A stretch of 18,838 nucleotides of DNA. Source: REEB426 sp964551975 (lineage in GTDB: Bacteria; Actinomycetota; Actinomycetes; S36-B12). The position numbers and the translations under genes were made by a program. The stretch spans positions 1 to 18,838 of the forward strand of contig CAZKFI010000044.1 of the NCBI GenBank assembly GCA_964551975.1, written 5' to 3'. Positions within the stretch are counted from its first letter, which is position 1. Every line of letters begins with the position of its first letter. Shown piece after piece: positions 1 through 7,193 of the stretch. The notes below the pieces were generated by a model, which had not been told where the DNA came from, searched no databases, and worked only from the letters and a program-made list of their open reading frames with translations.

Positions 1-146
1 GGGGCCAGGCCCACCCGAACGTCCACCCCGGAATCCCGAAGGCTCATTGCATGGGCATGCCCCTGACTACCGAAGCCCATAACCGCAACTACGCGGTTCT
101 GAATGATGGATAGATCAGCGTCGTCCTCGTAGAACAGATCCGCCAC
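1..146 (-). CDS. ilvC: Ketol-acid reductoisomerase, N-terminal part (runs off the left edge)
   Basis: Converts acetolactate or acetohydroxybutyrate to the dihydroxy acid using NADPH, the second common step of valine, leucine and isoleucine synthesis. Only about 48 codons are in the window. They show the opening ADLFYEDDADLSII and the NADPH-binding glycine-rich loop GFGSQGHAHA of the Rossmann domain, both characteristic of IlvC. The start is GTG at 146, with a strong ribosome binding site (GAGGAG) about five bases upstream. It follows ilvN on the same strand with a 77-base spacer that may hold an additional promoter. The catalytic domain lies outside the window, so integrity cannot be judged. 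Confidence 0.95.
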   Translation of the reverse strand, partial: MADLFYEDDADLSIIQNRVVAVMGFGSQGHAHAMSLRDSGVDVRVGLA

Positions 147-180
147 AGTGACTCCTCGTGATGTTGGTTATTGCGGGTAG

Positions 181-186
181 ACCTTA
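181..186 (-). promoter_or_regulatory. Possible -10 box of an internal ilvC promoter
   Basis: On the minus strand the ilvN-ilvC spacer contains TAAGGT, which fits the actinobacterial TAnnnT -10 pattern, about 35 bases before the ilvC start. No good -35 hexamer sits 16-18 bases upstream, so this is only suggestive. A separate ilvC promoter is known in corynebacteria. Confidence 0.25.
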
Positions 187-223
187 GGCCCTCTGGCAAT
201 TCGGCCGGCAGGTGAATGGGCGC

Positions 224-751
224 CTAGGCGCTGCGTTCTACGGGACGAACCGAGCGCTCGGAGATTGATCGAGATCCACGCGCCATGGCAACCATTCCCG
301 ACTTCACGAGTTCCTTCACACCGAAGGGCTCAAGAAGACGCAGCAGGGCCGCGAGCTTGTCCGGGTTTCCGGTGGCCTCAATCGTCACTGCCTCGGTGGA
401 CACATCAACCACCTTGGCGCGGAACAGTTGCACTGTTTCCAGGATGTGTGAGCGCGTCTCGGTATCTGCTTTGACCTTGACGAGCATGATTTCGCGCTGC
501 ACCGCGGCCTGTGGATCCAGCTCAACGATTTTCAAAACGTTGATGAGTTTGTTGAGCTGCTTGGTGACCTGCTCCAGGGGCAATCCCTCGACCGACACCA
601 CGATGGTCATGCGCGAGACCTCAGGGATTTCCGTCGGGCCCACGGCCAGGGATTCGATGTTGAAGCCGCGTCGCGAAAACAGGCTCGCTACGCGTGCGAG
701 GACTCCAGGCTTGTCCTCCACCAGCACCGACAGGGTGTGTCGAGTGGTCAT
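224..751 (-). CDS. ilvN: Acetolactate synthase small (regulatory) subunit
   Basis: Regulatory subunit of acetohydroxyacid synthase. It activates the catalytic subunit and carries feedback inhibition by valine and its relatives. The protein has 175 residues. An N-terminal ACT domain (about residues 3-78) opens with HTLSVLVEDKPGVLARV and contains the RGFNIESLAVG motif. A second ACT-like domain follows (about 85-160, from EIMLVKVKA to the GMVAMARG motif). The chosen ATG at 751 overlaps the ilvB stop as ATGA, implying translational coupling. An in-frame ATG at 766 would add MGDGR and overlap ilvB further, and is less likely. Length is normal for the family. The last 15 or so residues are a non-conserved tail. 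Confidence 0.96.
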   Translation of the reverse strand: MTTRHTLSVLVEDKPGVLARVASLFSRRGFNIESLAVGPTEIPEVSRMTIVVSVEGLPLEQVTKQLNKLINVLKIVELDPQAAVQREIMLVKVKADTETRSHILETVQLFRAKVVDVSTEAVTIEATGNPDKLAALLRLLEPFGVKELVKSGMVAMARGSRSISERSVRPVERSA

Positions 752-2490
752 TCGTCCGTCCCCCAATCCGGCGCCATTGATCGAGCGACCATGATGTCGT
801 CATTGCTGGTTCCTGCAGCAACCATGGGCCAGACCATCGCATCGCGATGCACGATGAAGTCAATGACTACTGGCGCGTCATTCATGCCCAGGGCCTTCTC
901 GATCGTGGCGTCAACTTCCTCGGCGGTCTCGCAGCGCAGGCCATGGCAGCCCATCGCGTCCGCGAGTTTGACGAAGTCGGGGATGCGGTGCGAGTGCAGG
1001 TCGGTATTGGAGTAGCGCTCGTTGTAGAACAGCGTCTGCCACTGGCGCACCATGCCCAAGCTGGCATTGTTGATGACAGCGACCTTGATCGGGATGTCGT
1101 TGATGGCGCAGGTTGCCAACTCCTGGTTGGTCATCTGGAAGCAGCCATCACCGTCGATCGCCCACACTGTTGCATCCGGACGGCCCACCTTGGCTCCCAT
1201 GGCCGCCGGCACTGAGTAGCCCATCGTGCCCAGACCCCCGGAGTTCAACCAGGTCTGCGGGTTCTCGTAGTTGACGAACTGCGCCGCCCACATTTGATGC
1301 TGTCCGACCCCTGCGGCATAGATCGCATCCGGCCCGGAGATCTGTCCGATCCGCTGGATCACGTATTGCGGTGACAGCGTCCCGTCATCCGGTAGGTCGT
1401 AGCCCAGTGGATAGGTCGAGCGCATGCGATTCAACTGGGCCCACCAGGCGCCATAGTCGCCAACGCGTCCTGCTGCGTGCTCGGCGGCGATGGCCGCACA
1501 GAGCTCAGGCAGGATTTCGTGCAGGTCGCCCACGATGGGCACGTCGGCATGGCGATTCTTGCCGATCTCCGCCGGATCGATATCGGCATGGATGATCGCG
1601 GCGTTCGGTGCAAAGGTCGAGAGCTTGCCGGTCACTCGGTCGTCGAAGCGGGCCCCCAGGGTGATGAGGAGGTCGGCCTTTTGTAGGGCGCCCACCGCTG
1701 CGACTGTTCCGTGCATGCCAGGCATACCGAGGTGACTGGGGTGGGAGTCGGGAAACGCACCGCGCGCCATAAGAGTGGTGACGACTGGGATACCCGTGAT
1801 GTCCGCGAGCTCGCGCAGGGCCTGGCTGGCCTTGGCTCGGATTACACCGCCACCGACGTACAGCACCGGAGCTTTGGCGTCGACGATCATCCTGGCCGCC
1901 TCGCGTACCTGCTTGGCATGCGGTCGTGTGGTCGGGTGATAGCCAGGGAGGTCGATGGTCGCCGGCCAGGAGAAGTGCGTCATGGCCTGGAGGGCGTCTT
2001 TGGAGATATCGACGAGCACCGGGCCTGGACGACCGGTAGCGGCGATGTGGAATGCCTCGGCGATCGCCCGCGGAATCTCGTCGGCATCGGTGACGAGGAA
2101 GTTGTGCTTGGTGATCGGCATGGTGATGCCGCGGATATCCGCCTCTTGGAAGGCGTCCGTGCCAATGGCAGCACTTGGCACCTGACCGGTGATAGCCACG
2201 ATGGGCACCGAATCCATAGCGGCATCGGCGATCGGAGTGACCAGATTCGTTGCACCCGGACCGCTGGTGGCCATGCAGACGCCGACTCGGCCAGTTGCCG
2301 TGGCATAGCCCTCGGCGGCATGGCCGGCGGCCTGCTCATGACGCACCAGGATGTGGCGGATGCGGCTGGAATCCATCAGGGGGTCATAGGCCGGCAGGAT
2401 CGCTCCGCCCGGAATACCGAAGACCACCTCAACCCCGGCCGCCTCCATCGACTCGACCAGGCTCTGTGCCCCGGTGATCTGCTCACCCAT
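748..2490 (-). CDS. ilvB: Acetolactate synthase large (catalytic) subunit
   Basis: Thiamine-diphosphate-dependent enzyme that condenses pyruvate with pyruvate or 2-oxobutyrate, the first committed step of branched-chain amino acid synthesis. The protein has 580 residues with the usual three-domain order. The N-terminal ThDP-pyrimidine domain carries FGIPGGAILP and the catalytic glutamate in RHEQAAGHAAEGYA (E52). A central FAD/Rossmann domain follows. The C-terminal ThDP-pyrophosphate domain carries the GDGCFQMT...VINN metal-binding motif. Three starts are possible (GTG 2502, ATG 2499, ATG 2490). The AAGGGAG ribosome binding site is best spaced for 2490. Expression is probably controlled by the attenuator directly upstream (2537-2664). 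The stop overlaps the ilvN start. Confidence 0.97.
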   Translation of the reverse strand: MGEQITGAQSLVESMEAAGVEVVFGIPGGAILPAYDPLMDSSRIRHILVRHEQAAGHAAEGYATATGRVGVCMATSGPGATNLVTPIADAAMDSVPIVAITGQVPSAAIGTDAFQEADIRGITMPITKHNFLVTDADEIPRAIAEAFHIAATGRPGPVLVDISKDALQAMTHFSWPATIDLPGYHPTTRPHAKQVREAARMIVDAKAPVLYVGGGVIRAKASQALRELADITGIPVVTTLMARGAFPDSHPSHLGMPGMHGTVAAVGALQKADLLITLGARFDDRVTGKLSTFAPNAAIIHADIDPAEIGKNRHADVPIVGDLHEILPELCAAIAAEHAAGRVGDYGAWWAQLNRMRSTYPLGYDLPDDGTLSPQYVIQRIGQISGPDAIYAAGVGQHQMWAAQFVNYENPQTWLNSGGLGTMGYSVPAAMGAKVGRPDATVWAIDGDGCFQMTNQELATCAINDIPIKVAVINNASLGMVRQWQTLFYNERYSNTDLHSHRIPDFVKLADAMGCHGLRCETAEEVDATIEKALGMNDAPVVIDFIVHRDAMVWPMVAAGTSNDDIMVARSMAPDWGTDE

Positions 2491-2536
2491 CGCCCTCATC
2501 ACTCCCTTGCTGCAAACGGTCCCTGCTCGTCCTACG

Positions 2537-2570
2537 AAAAAACCCTCCGACCCCAGGGGGTTGCGGAGGG
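2537..2570 (-). terminator. Intrinsic terminator in the ilvB leader (attenuator)
   Basis: Read on the minus strand, CCCTCCG pairs with CGGAGGG. An inner ACCC/GGGT helix closes a four-base loop, with a two-base bulge between the helices, and six Ts follow. It lies between the leader peptide and the ilvB start with no gene ending in front of it, so it is best explained as a regulatory terminator rather than the end of an operon. Confidence 0.85.
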
Positions 2571-2571
2571 A

Positions 2572-2603
2572 GCGCGCCAGCCGAGGTTCGTCAGCCGGCG
2601 CGC
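2572..2603 (-). promoter_or_regulatory. Leader RNA hairpin of the ilvB attenuator
   Basis: A ten-base-pair helix (GCGCGCCGGC with GCTGGCGCGC, one G-U pair) whose left arm is the end of the leader peptide reading frame and whose loop contains the peptide's stop codon. This is the position of the 1:2 pause hairpin in classical attenuators. An explicit antiterminator pairing could not be identified by eye. Confidence 0.65.
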
Positions 2604-2629
2604 AGGCCTACTACCTGAATTCGTGCCAC
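2591..2629 (-). CDS. ilvB leader peptide (12 codons, attenuation)
   Basis: A 12-codon frame, GTG start to TGA, encoding MARIQVVGLRAG. It contains consecutive Ile-x-Val-Val-x-Leu codons, the regulated amino acids. From memory, its shape strongly resembles the streptomycete ilvB leader peptide (MRTRILVLGKRVG). It lies about 100 bases upstream of ilvB, runs into the leader hairpin and precedes the terminator. Starvation for branched-chain aminoacyl-tRNA would stall the ribosome here and favour readthrough. There is no ribosome binding site. The promoter places transcription initiation on or next to the GTG, so the peptide is probably translated from a leaderless message. Confidence 0.8.
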   Translation of the reverse strand: MARIQVVGLRAG

Positions 2630-2635
2630 AGCCGA

Positions 2636-2664
2636 ACCATACCGGCCCCTACCCCAAATGTCAC
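2636..2664 (-). promoter_or_regulatory. Promoter of the ilvB leader/operon
   Basis: On the minus strand, a -35 GTGACA (five of six to TTGACA) is separated by exactly 17 bases from a -10 TATGGT. Six bases then lead to the leader-peptide GTG, which coincides with the predicted transcription start. This is the best promoter match in the window. Confidence 0.7.
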
Positions 2665-2668
2665 CCCT

Positions 2669-2699
2669 GCCCCTCTCGAACCGCATCAGGCTCAGGGGC
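2669..2699. repeat. Inverted repeat just upstream of the ilvB promoter
   Basis: A six-base perfect inverted repeat, GCCCCT with AGGGGC, with a partial inner helix. It sits four bases upstream of the ilvB -35 box. It could be an operator for a transcriptional regulator, or simply a DNA palindrome between divergent units. No poly-T follows on either strand, so a terminator is unlikely. Confidence 0.35.
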
Positions 2700-2740
2700 A
2701 ACAGCCAGGTGCTGTCACACCGCGCCCCTACCCTCCTGAC

Positions 2741-2860
2741 ATGCCATCACTGGTTACGGGGACCGAGTACCTCATTTATTGGATCGGCGCCGGTATCTGT
2801 CTCGTCATTGGGGTGATTTCCGGCCTGGTCAGCTGGGTTCGCCAACGCCGCCGACGCTGA
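2741..2860 (+). CDS. Small single-pass membrane protein (39 residues), hypothetical
   Basis: Not a recognised family. The frame starts at ATG 2741 and encodes a short polar head (MPSLVTGTEY), one clear hydrophobic helix (about residues 10-31, rich in Ile, Gly, Val and Leu), and an RQRRRR tail that would sit in the cytoplasm by the positive-inside rule. No ribosome binding site is visible. TACCCT about seven bases upstream could be a -10 for a leaderless message, without a good -35. It is divergent from the ilvB promoter. The frame stays open much further upstream, but that would cover the ilvB attenuator and is unlikely to be coding. It may be real or fortuitous. Confidence 0.4.
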   Translation: MPSLVTGTEYLIYWIGAGICLVIGVISGLVSWVRQRRRR

Positions 2861-2932
2861 CGAAGCTCGTGCCCTCCGGCTGCGCAAATGCTCGACTTCG
2901 ACGTATCTTCGCCACCAGCGTCGCCCGAGCTG

Positions 2933-3121
2933 TCACAGGCTGAGCAGTACGCACGGCACCTTGACCTCTGTGGCCATCTCCGCCGCACGGCGGTCAAATG
3001 TGACAAAGCCACAGGTCGCCTCTTGCGCCAGCAGGATGAGATGAGCATCAGTGATGTGTGCGCTGCCGTGCGCAAGGCGCGCGACTTGTTCATGATGGCT
3101 TGCCAGGCTTACCGAGCTGCC
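2933..3121 (-). pseudogene. Truncated VapC-like PIN-domain toxin (C-terminal remnant)
   Basis: VapC toxins are PIN-domain ribonucleases of about 130-140 residues. Directly after the vapB stop, and in the same frame as vapB, 62 codons encode a recognisable C-terminal half. ITDAHLILLAQEA carries the third conserved acidic residue region, and FVTFDRRAAEM the fourth, ending VPCVLLSL. The N-terminal half with the first catalytic Asp (the usual L-D-x-N/S motif) is missing. No start codon is available before the conserved part. A deletion starting right after the vapB stop explains this. The toxin is almost certainly inactive. Confidence 0.7.
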
Positions 3122-3334
3122 TCACTCGTCGAGTGCCTCGCGCACGAGTTCAGGCGTCATAGGCGCAACCTCGCGCGATACGGCAAATGTCGGAAACCCG
3201 CTCTGCACAATCCGAGGTTCAAGGCCGCGCCTCGCCAACTCAGAGACGGCTGCACCGAGTGAAGTGCCCGTGGACTGACTCAACGCCCGTGCCGCCGCGA
3301 GGACAGCGTCATCAATATCAAGCGTCGTTCGCAT
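3122..3334 (-). CDS. vapB: VapB-type ribbon-helix-helix antitoxin
   Basis: A 70-residue protein beginning MRTTLDIDDAVLAAARALSQ, the typical N-terminus of VapB/CopG-like antitoxins. A ribbon-helix-helix DNA-binding fold is expected over about residues 1-45, and an unstructured toxin-binding tail ends in TPELVREALDE. ATG 3334 is preferred; the adjacent GTG at 3337 adds one residue. A short region of repeated GTGATG-like sequence just upstream could be its operator, but this is only suggestive. Its partner toxin downstream is truncated, so this is now an orphan antitoxin that might still act as a repressor or neutralise other VapC proteins. Confidence 0.75.
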   Translation of the reverse strand: MRTTLDIDDAVLAAARALSQSTGTSLGAAVSELARRGLEPRIVQSGFPTFAVSREVAPMTPELVREALDE

Positions 3335-3386
3335 CACTGAATCATGACATCACTACATCAGGCCATTGCAGGAGCCACATTGCTGG

Positions 3387-5111
3387 CTAATCGCAGACTG
3401 CTCCTTGCGACGCGGAGCCAACCAGTCGGGCGTACTTGGCCAGCACGCCTCTGTTGTATCGAGGGGGCAGCGATGTGAACAAGGCCCTTCGCTCCTGGAG
3501 CTCGGCTTCGGGCACGAGCAGATCCAGGGTGCGATTGGGAATGTCGATTCGCACTCGATCACCGTCGCGGACCAGGCCGATCGGACCGCCCTCAGATGCT
3601 TCTGGTGCCACGTGACCAACACACAGCCCCGTCGTACCGCCAGAGAAGCGACCATCCGTGATCAACAGCACCTGCTTGCCCAGACCTGCACCGGTGATGG
3701 CTCCGGTGATCATCAGCATTTCCCGCATGCCCGGTCCACCCTTGGGTCCTTCGTAGCGGATCACCACGACATCCCCTGCCTGGATAGTGCCGTCGGCAAG
3801 GGCATCCATGGCCGCCTGCTCCCGCTCGAACACTCGCGCCATGCCCTCGAACTGCTCAACCGGAACACCAGCTGTCTTGACCACGGCACCCTCCGGCGCC
3901 AATGACCCACTCAAAATCGTGATGCCCCCGGCCGGAGCGATCGGATCGGTGATCGCACGCAGCACGCGACCGTCAGGAGCGGGGATCTGCAGTGCAGCTA
4001 GGTTCTGAGCGACTGTCTGCCCAGTCACGGTCAAGCAGTCGCCATGCAGCAGCCCGGCATCGAGCAGCTGCTGCATGATGACCGGCACTCCCCCCACCCG
4101 GTCCACGTCAAACATCAGGTGCGCGCCAAAGGGCTTGACGTCGGCAATTAAGGGTGTGCGAGCACTGATGGTCTGGAAGTCCTCCATGGCGAGGTCAATC
4201 CCGCATTCATGGGCAATCGCCAACAGGTGCAGCACCGCATTGGTTGAGCCACCCATCGCCATCACGACAGTGATCGCGTTTTCCAACGATGCACGCGTGA
4301 TGATGTCCCGAGTGGTCACTCCAGCGGCTATGAGATCCACCGTGGCACGACCGGCTGCCTGACCGAGCGCAAGTCGCCGAGCGTCCACCGCCGGGGGTGA
4401 GCTTGATCCAGGCAGCGCCATACCCATGGCCTCGGCGGCACTAGCCATGGTGTTTGCGGTGTACATACCTCCGCAGGTGCCGGCACTTGGACAGGCGACA
4501 CGCTCGATGCGCTCCAGATCGGCGGCACTCATCAGTCCACGCGCATGCGCCCCCACCGCCTCGAATGAGGTAACGATGTTGACGTCAATCTGACTGCCAT
4601 CTTCCAAGGTCGTGCGACCCGGCAGGAGTGAACCGGCGTAGGCGATGACGCAGGCAATATCGAGGCGGGCAGCGGCCATGAGCATCGCCGGGATCGACTT
4701 ATCACAGCCCACCAACCCGACGAACCCATCCAGGCACTCGGCCTGCATCACGGTTTCCACCGAGTCCGCGATGACCTCACGGCTCACCAGCGAGAAATGC
4801 ATACCCTCGTGGCCCATACAGATCACATCCGACACAGTGATGGTGCCGAATTCCATCGGAAACCCACCCGCTTCGCGCACCCCGGCACTCGCGGCCTCGG
4901 CCAACGATCGAAGCGACATGTTGCAGGGAGTGATCTGATTCCACGACGAGGCAATACCAACCTGTGCCTTAGCGAAATCAGCATCGTCCATACCGATCGC
5001 CCGGAGCATCGCCCTTGCAGGGGAGCGCTGATAGCCATCGGTGACCTGGTGGCTTCGCGGCTTCATGGTTCCCTGCGGTCTATTCAGGATGGTGTCCTTG
5101 TTCGCATTCAT
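3387..5111 (-). CDS. ilvD: Dihydroxy-acid dehydratase
   Basis: Fe-S enzyme that dehydrates 2,3-dihydroxy acids to 2-oxo acids, the third common step of branched-chain amino acid synthesis. The protein has 574 residues. The three conserved cysteines that hold the iron-sulfur cluster are visible in PCNMSL, GCDKSIPAM (which also holds the conserved lysine) and PSAGTCGGMYTANTM. The C-terminal domain has the DGRFSGGTTGLCVGHVAPEA signature. The start at 5111 is supported by GGGAG six bases upstream; ATG 5064 (MKPRSHQV) is a weaker alternative. It is separated from ilvBNC by the vapB region and likely has its own promoter. A second, closely similar IlvD lies at the right edge. Confidence 0.96.
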   Translation of the reverse strand: MNANKDTILNRPQGTMKPRSHQVTDGYQRSPARAMLRAIGMDDADFAKAQVGIASSWNQITPCNMSLRSLAEAASAGVREAGGFPMEFGTITVSDVICMGHEGMHFSLVSREVIADSVETVMQAECLDGFVGLVGCDKSIPAMLMAAARLDIACVIAYAGSLLPGRTTLEDGSQIDVNIVTSFEAVGAHARGLMSAADLERIERVACPSAGTCGGMYTANTMASAAEAMGMALPGSSSPPAVDARRLALGQAAGRATVDLIAAGVTTRDIITRASLENAITVVMAMGGSTNAVLHLLAIAHECGIDLAMEDFQTISARTPLIADVKPFGAHLMFDVDRVGGVPVIMQQLLDAGLLHGDCLTVTGQTVAQNLAALQIPAPDGRVLRAITDPIAPAGGITILSGSLAPEGAVVKTAGVPVEQFEGMARVFEREQAAMDALADGTIQAGDVVVIRYEGPKGGPGMREMLMITGAITGAGLGKQVLLITDGRFSGGTTGLCVGHVAPEASEGGPIGLVRDGDRVRIDIPNRTLDLLVPEAELQERRALFTSLPPRYNRGVLAKYARLVGSASQGAVCD

Positions 5112-5146
5112 GGAATCTCCCGAGTGACGGCACTTGATGACTCGTG

Positions 5147-5152
5147 ACCCTA
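5147..5152 (-). promoter_or_regulatory. Possible -10 box for ilvD
   Basis: TAGGGT on the minus strand (TAnnnT pattern) lies 35 bases before the ilvD start, in the 131-base gap behind the hydrolase gene. No convincing -35 is seen at 17 bases. Confidence 0.3.
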
Positions 5153-5242
5153 GCGTTGGCGGGGCGCCTAGGCCCGAGTCCAGCACAACCTTCCTTCCAA
5201 CCGAGTGTCCACAGAGCCTGCGCACGGACCTCGTAGGACAGA

Positions 5243-6220
5243 TCAGTTCAGCGCCTGCGCCAAAGCTTGAATTCGCGCTGCCCAGATCACATCGGAAAGG
5301 TGTGCCTGCGGAGCAATGATTTCCGAAGCGTGAAATGAGCCCGGGTACATATGGAACTCAACGACGACACCTGCCTGTGCAAGCCGCTGCACAAAGGTGA
5401 TGATCTCGTCACGGAACAGATCAATGTCGCCAGTGTCTATAAAGAGTGGAGGCAGACCCGCAAGGTCATCAGTCAAAGCCAGTGAGGCATAGGGTGAAAT
5501 CTGCTCCGCTTTGATACCCGGGCCCAAGTAGTGCTGCCAGGCTTCGATATTGAGTGCACGATCCCATACGCCAACATCGATGACCTCGTAACTGGACGGT
5601 GTCTCGTTGCGGTAGTCAAGCATCGGGTACGGCGCCATCACGAATCGAATGCCGGTGAATCCGCGATCTCGCGCGAGCAGTGCCGTCGCCAGCGCAAGCG
5701 CACCACCGGCACTGCCGCCATAGATCACCAGCCGTTTCGGGTCGAACCCAAGGTCATTGGCTTGCTCGACCATCCAAAGCAGAGCGGCGTAACAATCCTC
5801 TAGTCCAGCAGGGAACGGGAACTCCGGTGCCAATCGGTAATCGACGGAGACCGTGACTGCCCCTATTGCCTGGGTGAGTCTGCGAGCTACGGCATCATCG
5901 TGATCCAGATCGCCAAGAATCATGCCCCCACCGTGAATGAACAGCAGGCCAGGAGGTTGCTGGCCGAGTCTGGCTACCTCTGACGTGTCGCTGCGGTAGA
6001 CCCGTACGGGAATATCACCGTCCGGGCCCGGGATGGCCCTGTCGTGACTCTGGCAGGGAAAGGATTCAGGTGCACCCGCAGCTTGCGCCAGCATGCGCAG
6101 TTCAACCAACTTCGCTCGCCGCGCAGCCAGATCCGCAATGCCACCGATGCCACCTGGTCCAGTGAGGGCAAGCATCAGATCCAGCGCCTGAAGTGACTCT
6201 GGGTCGATTCGTTCACGCAT
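5243..6220 (-). CDS. Alpha/beta hydrolase, hormone-sensitive-lipase (HSL) type esterase
   Basis: A 325-residue serine hydrolase of the HSL/GDXG group, expected to cleave short-chain carboxyl esters; the substrate is unknown. It has the oxyanion-hole HGGG (96-99), the DYRLAPEFPFPAG motif (127-139), the nucleophile in GGSAGG (S170), the acid in DIDLFRDE (probably D267) and the catalytic histidine in SFHASE (H297). All key residues are present and length is typical. No signal peptide, so cytoplasmic. It starts at ATG 6220 without an obvious ribosome binding site, is divergent from the sulfurtransferase (69 bases) and lies upstream of ilvD on the same strand. Its role with neighbours is unclear; removal of acyl groups from plant polysaccharide fragments is possible but only a guess. 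Confidence 0.9.
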   Translation of the reverse strand: MRERIDPESLQALDLMLALTGPGGIGGIADLAARRAKLVELRMLAQAAGAPESFPCQSHDRAIPGPDGDIPVRVYRSDTSEVARLGQQPPGLLFIHGGGMILGDLDHDDAVARRLTQAIGAVTVSVDYRLAPEFPFPAGLEDCYAALLWMVEQANDLGFDPKRLVIYGGSAGGALALATALLARDRGFTGIRFVMAPYPMLDYRNETPSSYEVIDVGVWDRALNIEAWQHYLGPGIKAEQISPYASLALTDDLAGLPPLFIDTGDIDLFRDEIITFVQRLAQAGVVVEFHMYPGSFHASEIIAPQAHLSDVIWAARIQALAQALN

Positions 6221-6253
6221 TGGCCGCGCTACCCACTCTCCATCGAAGGCCCA

Positions 6254-6259
6254 TAGGCT
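6254..6259 (+). promoter_or_regulatory. Possible -10 box for the sulfurtransferase gene
   Basis: TAGGCT (TAnnnT pattern) lies 30 bases before the start codon, between the divergent genes. The -35 region has no clear match. Confidence 0.3.
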
Positions 6260-6289
6260 AGGGGATCCGATCGGGCGCGTGGAGGAGCA

Positions 6290-7168
6290 ATGGCAATTTC
6301 CACTTCCGCTTTGGCGGACTGGACGACCTTGGTCGGGGCGGACGACCTCAAGGCCCGCATGGCTACTGGGGACGCCGACCTCGTAGTTTTGGATACCCGA
6401 TTTACCCTGGATGACGAATCATGGGGAACACGGGCATATCGGGACGAACACATTGCTGGGGCGCTGCGCGCGGATCTTGCCGAGGACATGGCAGGCCCAA
6501 TCATTGAGGGTGTCACTGGCAGGCGCCCATTCCCAGACCCGGATGTATTTGCAGCAACGCTCAGCCGTTGGGGTATCGATGATGGAACACAGTTGGTCGC
6601 CTATGACGCCGAGTGCGGGCTCATGGCGGCGTCGCGATTGTGGCTGATGCTTCGCTGGATGGGACATGACCGCGTGGCGGTTCTTGACGGTGGCTGGCAG
6701 GCCTGGCTAGCTGCAGGTGGTCCGGTATCCAGCGGTGACGAGCACCGCGCACCACGCACTTTCACTCCCCACCTGCGTCCGGAACTCCTGGTCGAAGTTG
6801 CCGAGGTGGATGAGGCTCGCCAACGCAGGGCAACGTGCGTTTTCGACTCCCGCGGGGCAGAGGGCTACCACGGTCGGGGTAAGTATTACGACCCGGTACG
6901 CGGCCACATCGCTGGAGCAGGCCTTGCCGACCGGGCCGAGACCACCGGCCCGGATGGTCGTTTTCGTGCAGCGAAAGACCTGCGAACCCACTACGAGCAA
7001 CTGCTTGCCGGCGTACCGGCCGAGGAGGTTATCTACTACTGCGGCTCCGGTGTGACGGCCGCGCAGAACGTTTTGGCGATGGAGATCGCCGGACTGCCCG
7101 GCTCACGTATGTATGTGGGGTCCTGGAGTGAATGGATCCTTGATCCCAGTCGTCCAGTAGAACTTTGA
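6290..7168 (+). CDS. sseA: 3-mercaptopyruvate/thiosulfate sulfurtransferase (tandem rhodanese)
   Basis: Transfers a sulfane sulfur from 3-mercaptopyruvate or thiosulfate to an acceptor such as cyanide or a thiol. The 292-residue protein has two rhodanese domains. The N-terminal one is non-catalytic (DTRF...HIAGALRADL, DGGWQAWLAAGG). The C-terminal one has the active-site loop CGSGVTAAQ with the catalytic cysteine at 251. CGSGVTA is the loop of mercaptopyruvate-type enzymes, so that substrate is favoured. The ATG follows an excellent GGAGGAG ribosome binding site. It lies 25 bases ahead of the apsD-like gene on the same strand, so read-through is possible, but a metabolic link to apiose is not evident. 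Confidence 0.9.
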   Translation: MAISTSALADWTTLVGADDLKARMATGDADLVVLDTRFTLDDESWGTRAYRDEHIAGALRADLAEDMAGPIIEGVTGRRPFPDPDVFAATLSRWGIDDGTQLVAYDAECGLMAASRLWLMLRWMGHDRVAVLDGGWQAWLAAGGPVSSGDEHRAPRTFTPHLRPELLVEVAEVDEARQRRATCVFDSRGAEGYHGRGKYYDPVRGHIAGAGLADRAETTGPDGRFRAAKDLRTHYEQLLAGVPAEEVIYYCGSGVTAAQNVLAMEIAGLPGSRMYVGSWSEWILDPSRPVEL

Positions 7169-7193
7169 GTGCGCTGCTAGCGTTTCCCACACA

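Noticed and set aside
2669..2710. Resemblance of the minus strand (GAGCCTGATGC) to the end of a TPP riboswitch
   Set aside because: The conserved CTGAGA and the TAAT-containing 3' helix are missing, it lies upstream of the promoter, and the downstream gene is ilvB.
1711..2739. Long plus-strand open frame (342 codons) opposite ilvB
   Set aside because: It is the antisense of ilvB and of the ilvB leader, with shuffled composition and no recognisable motif.
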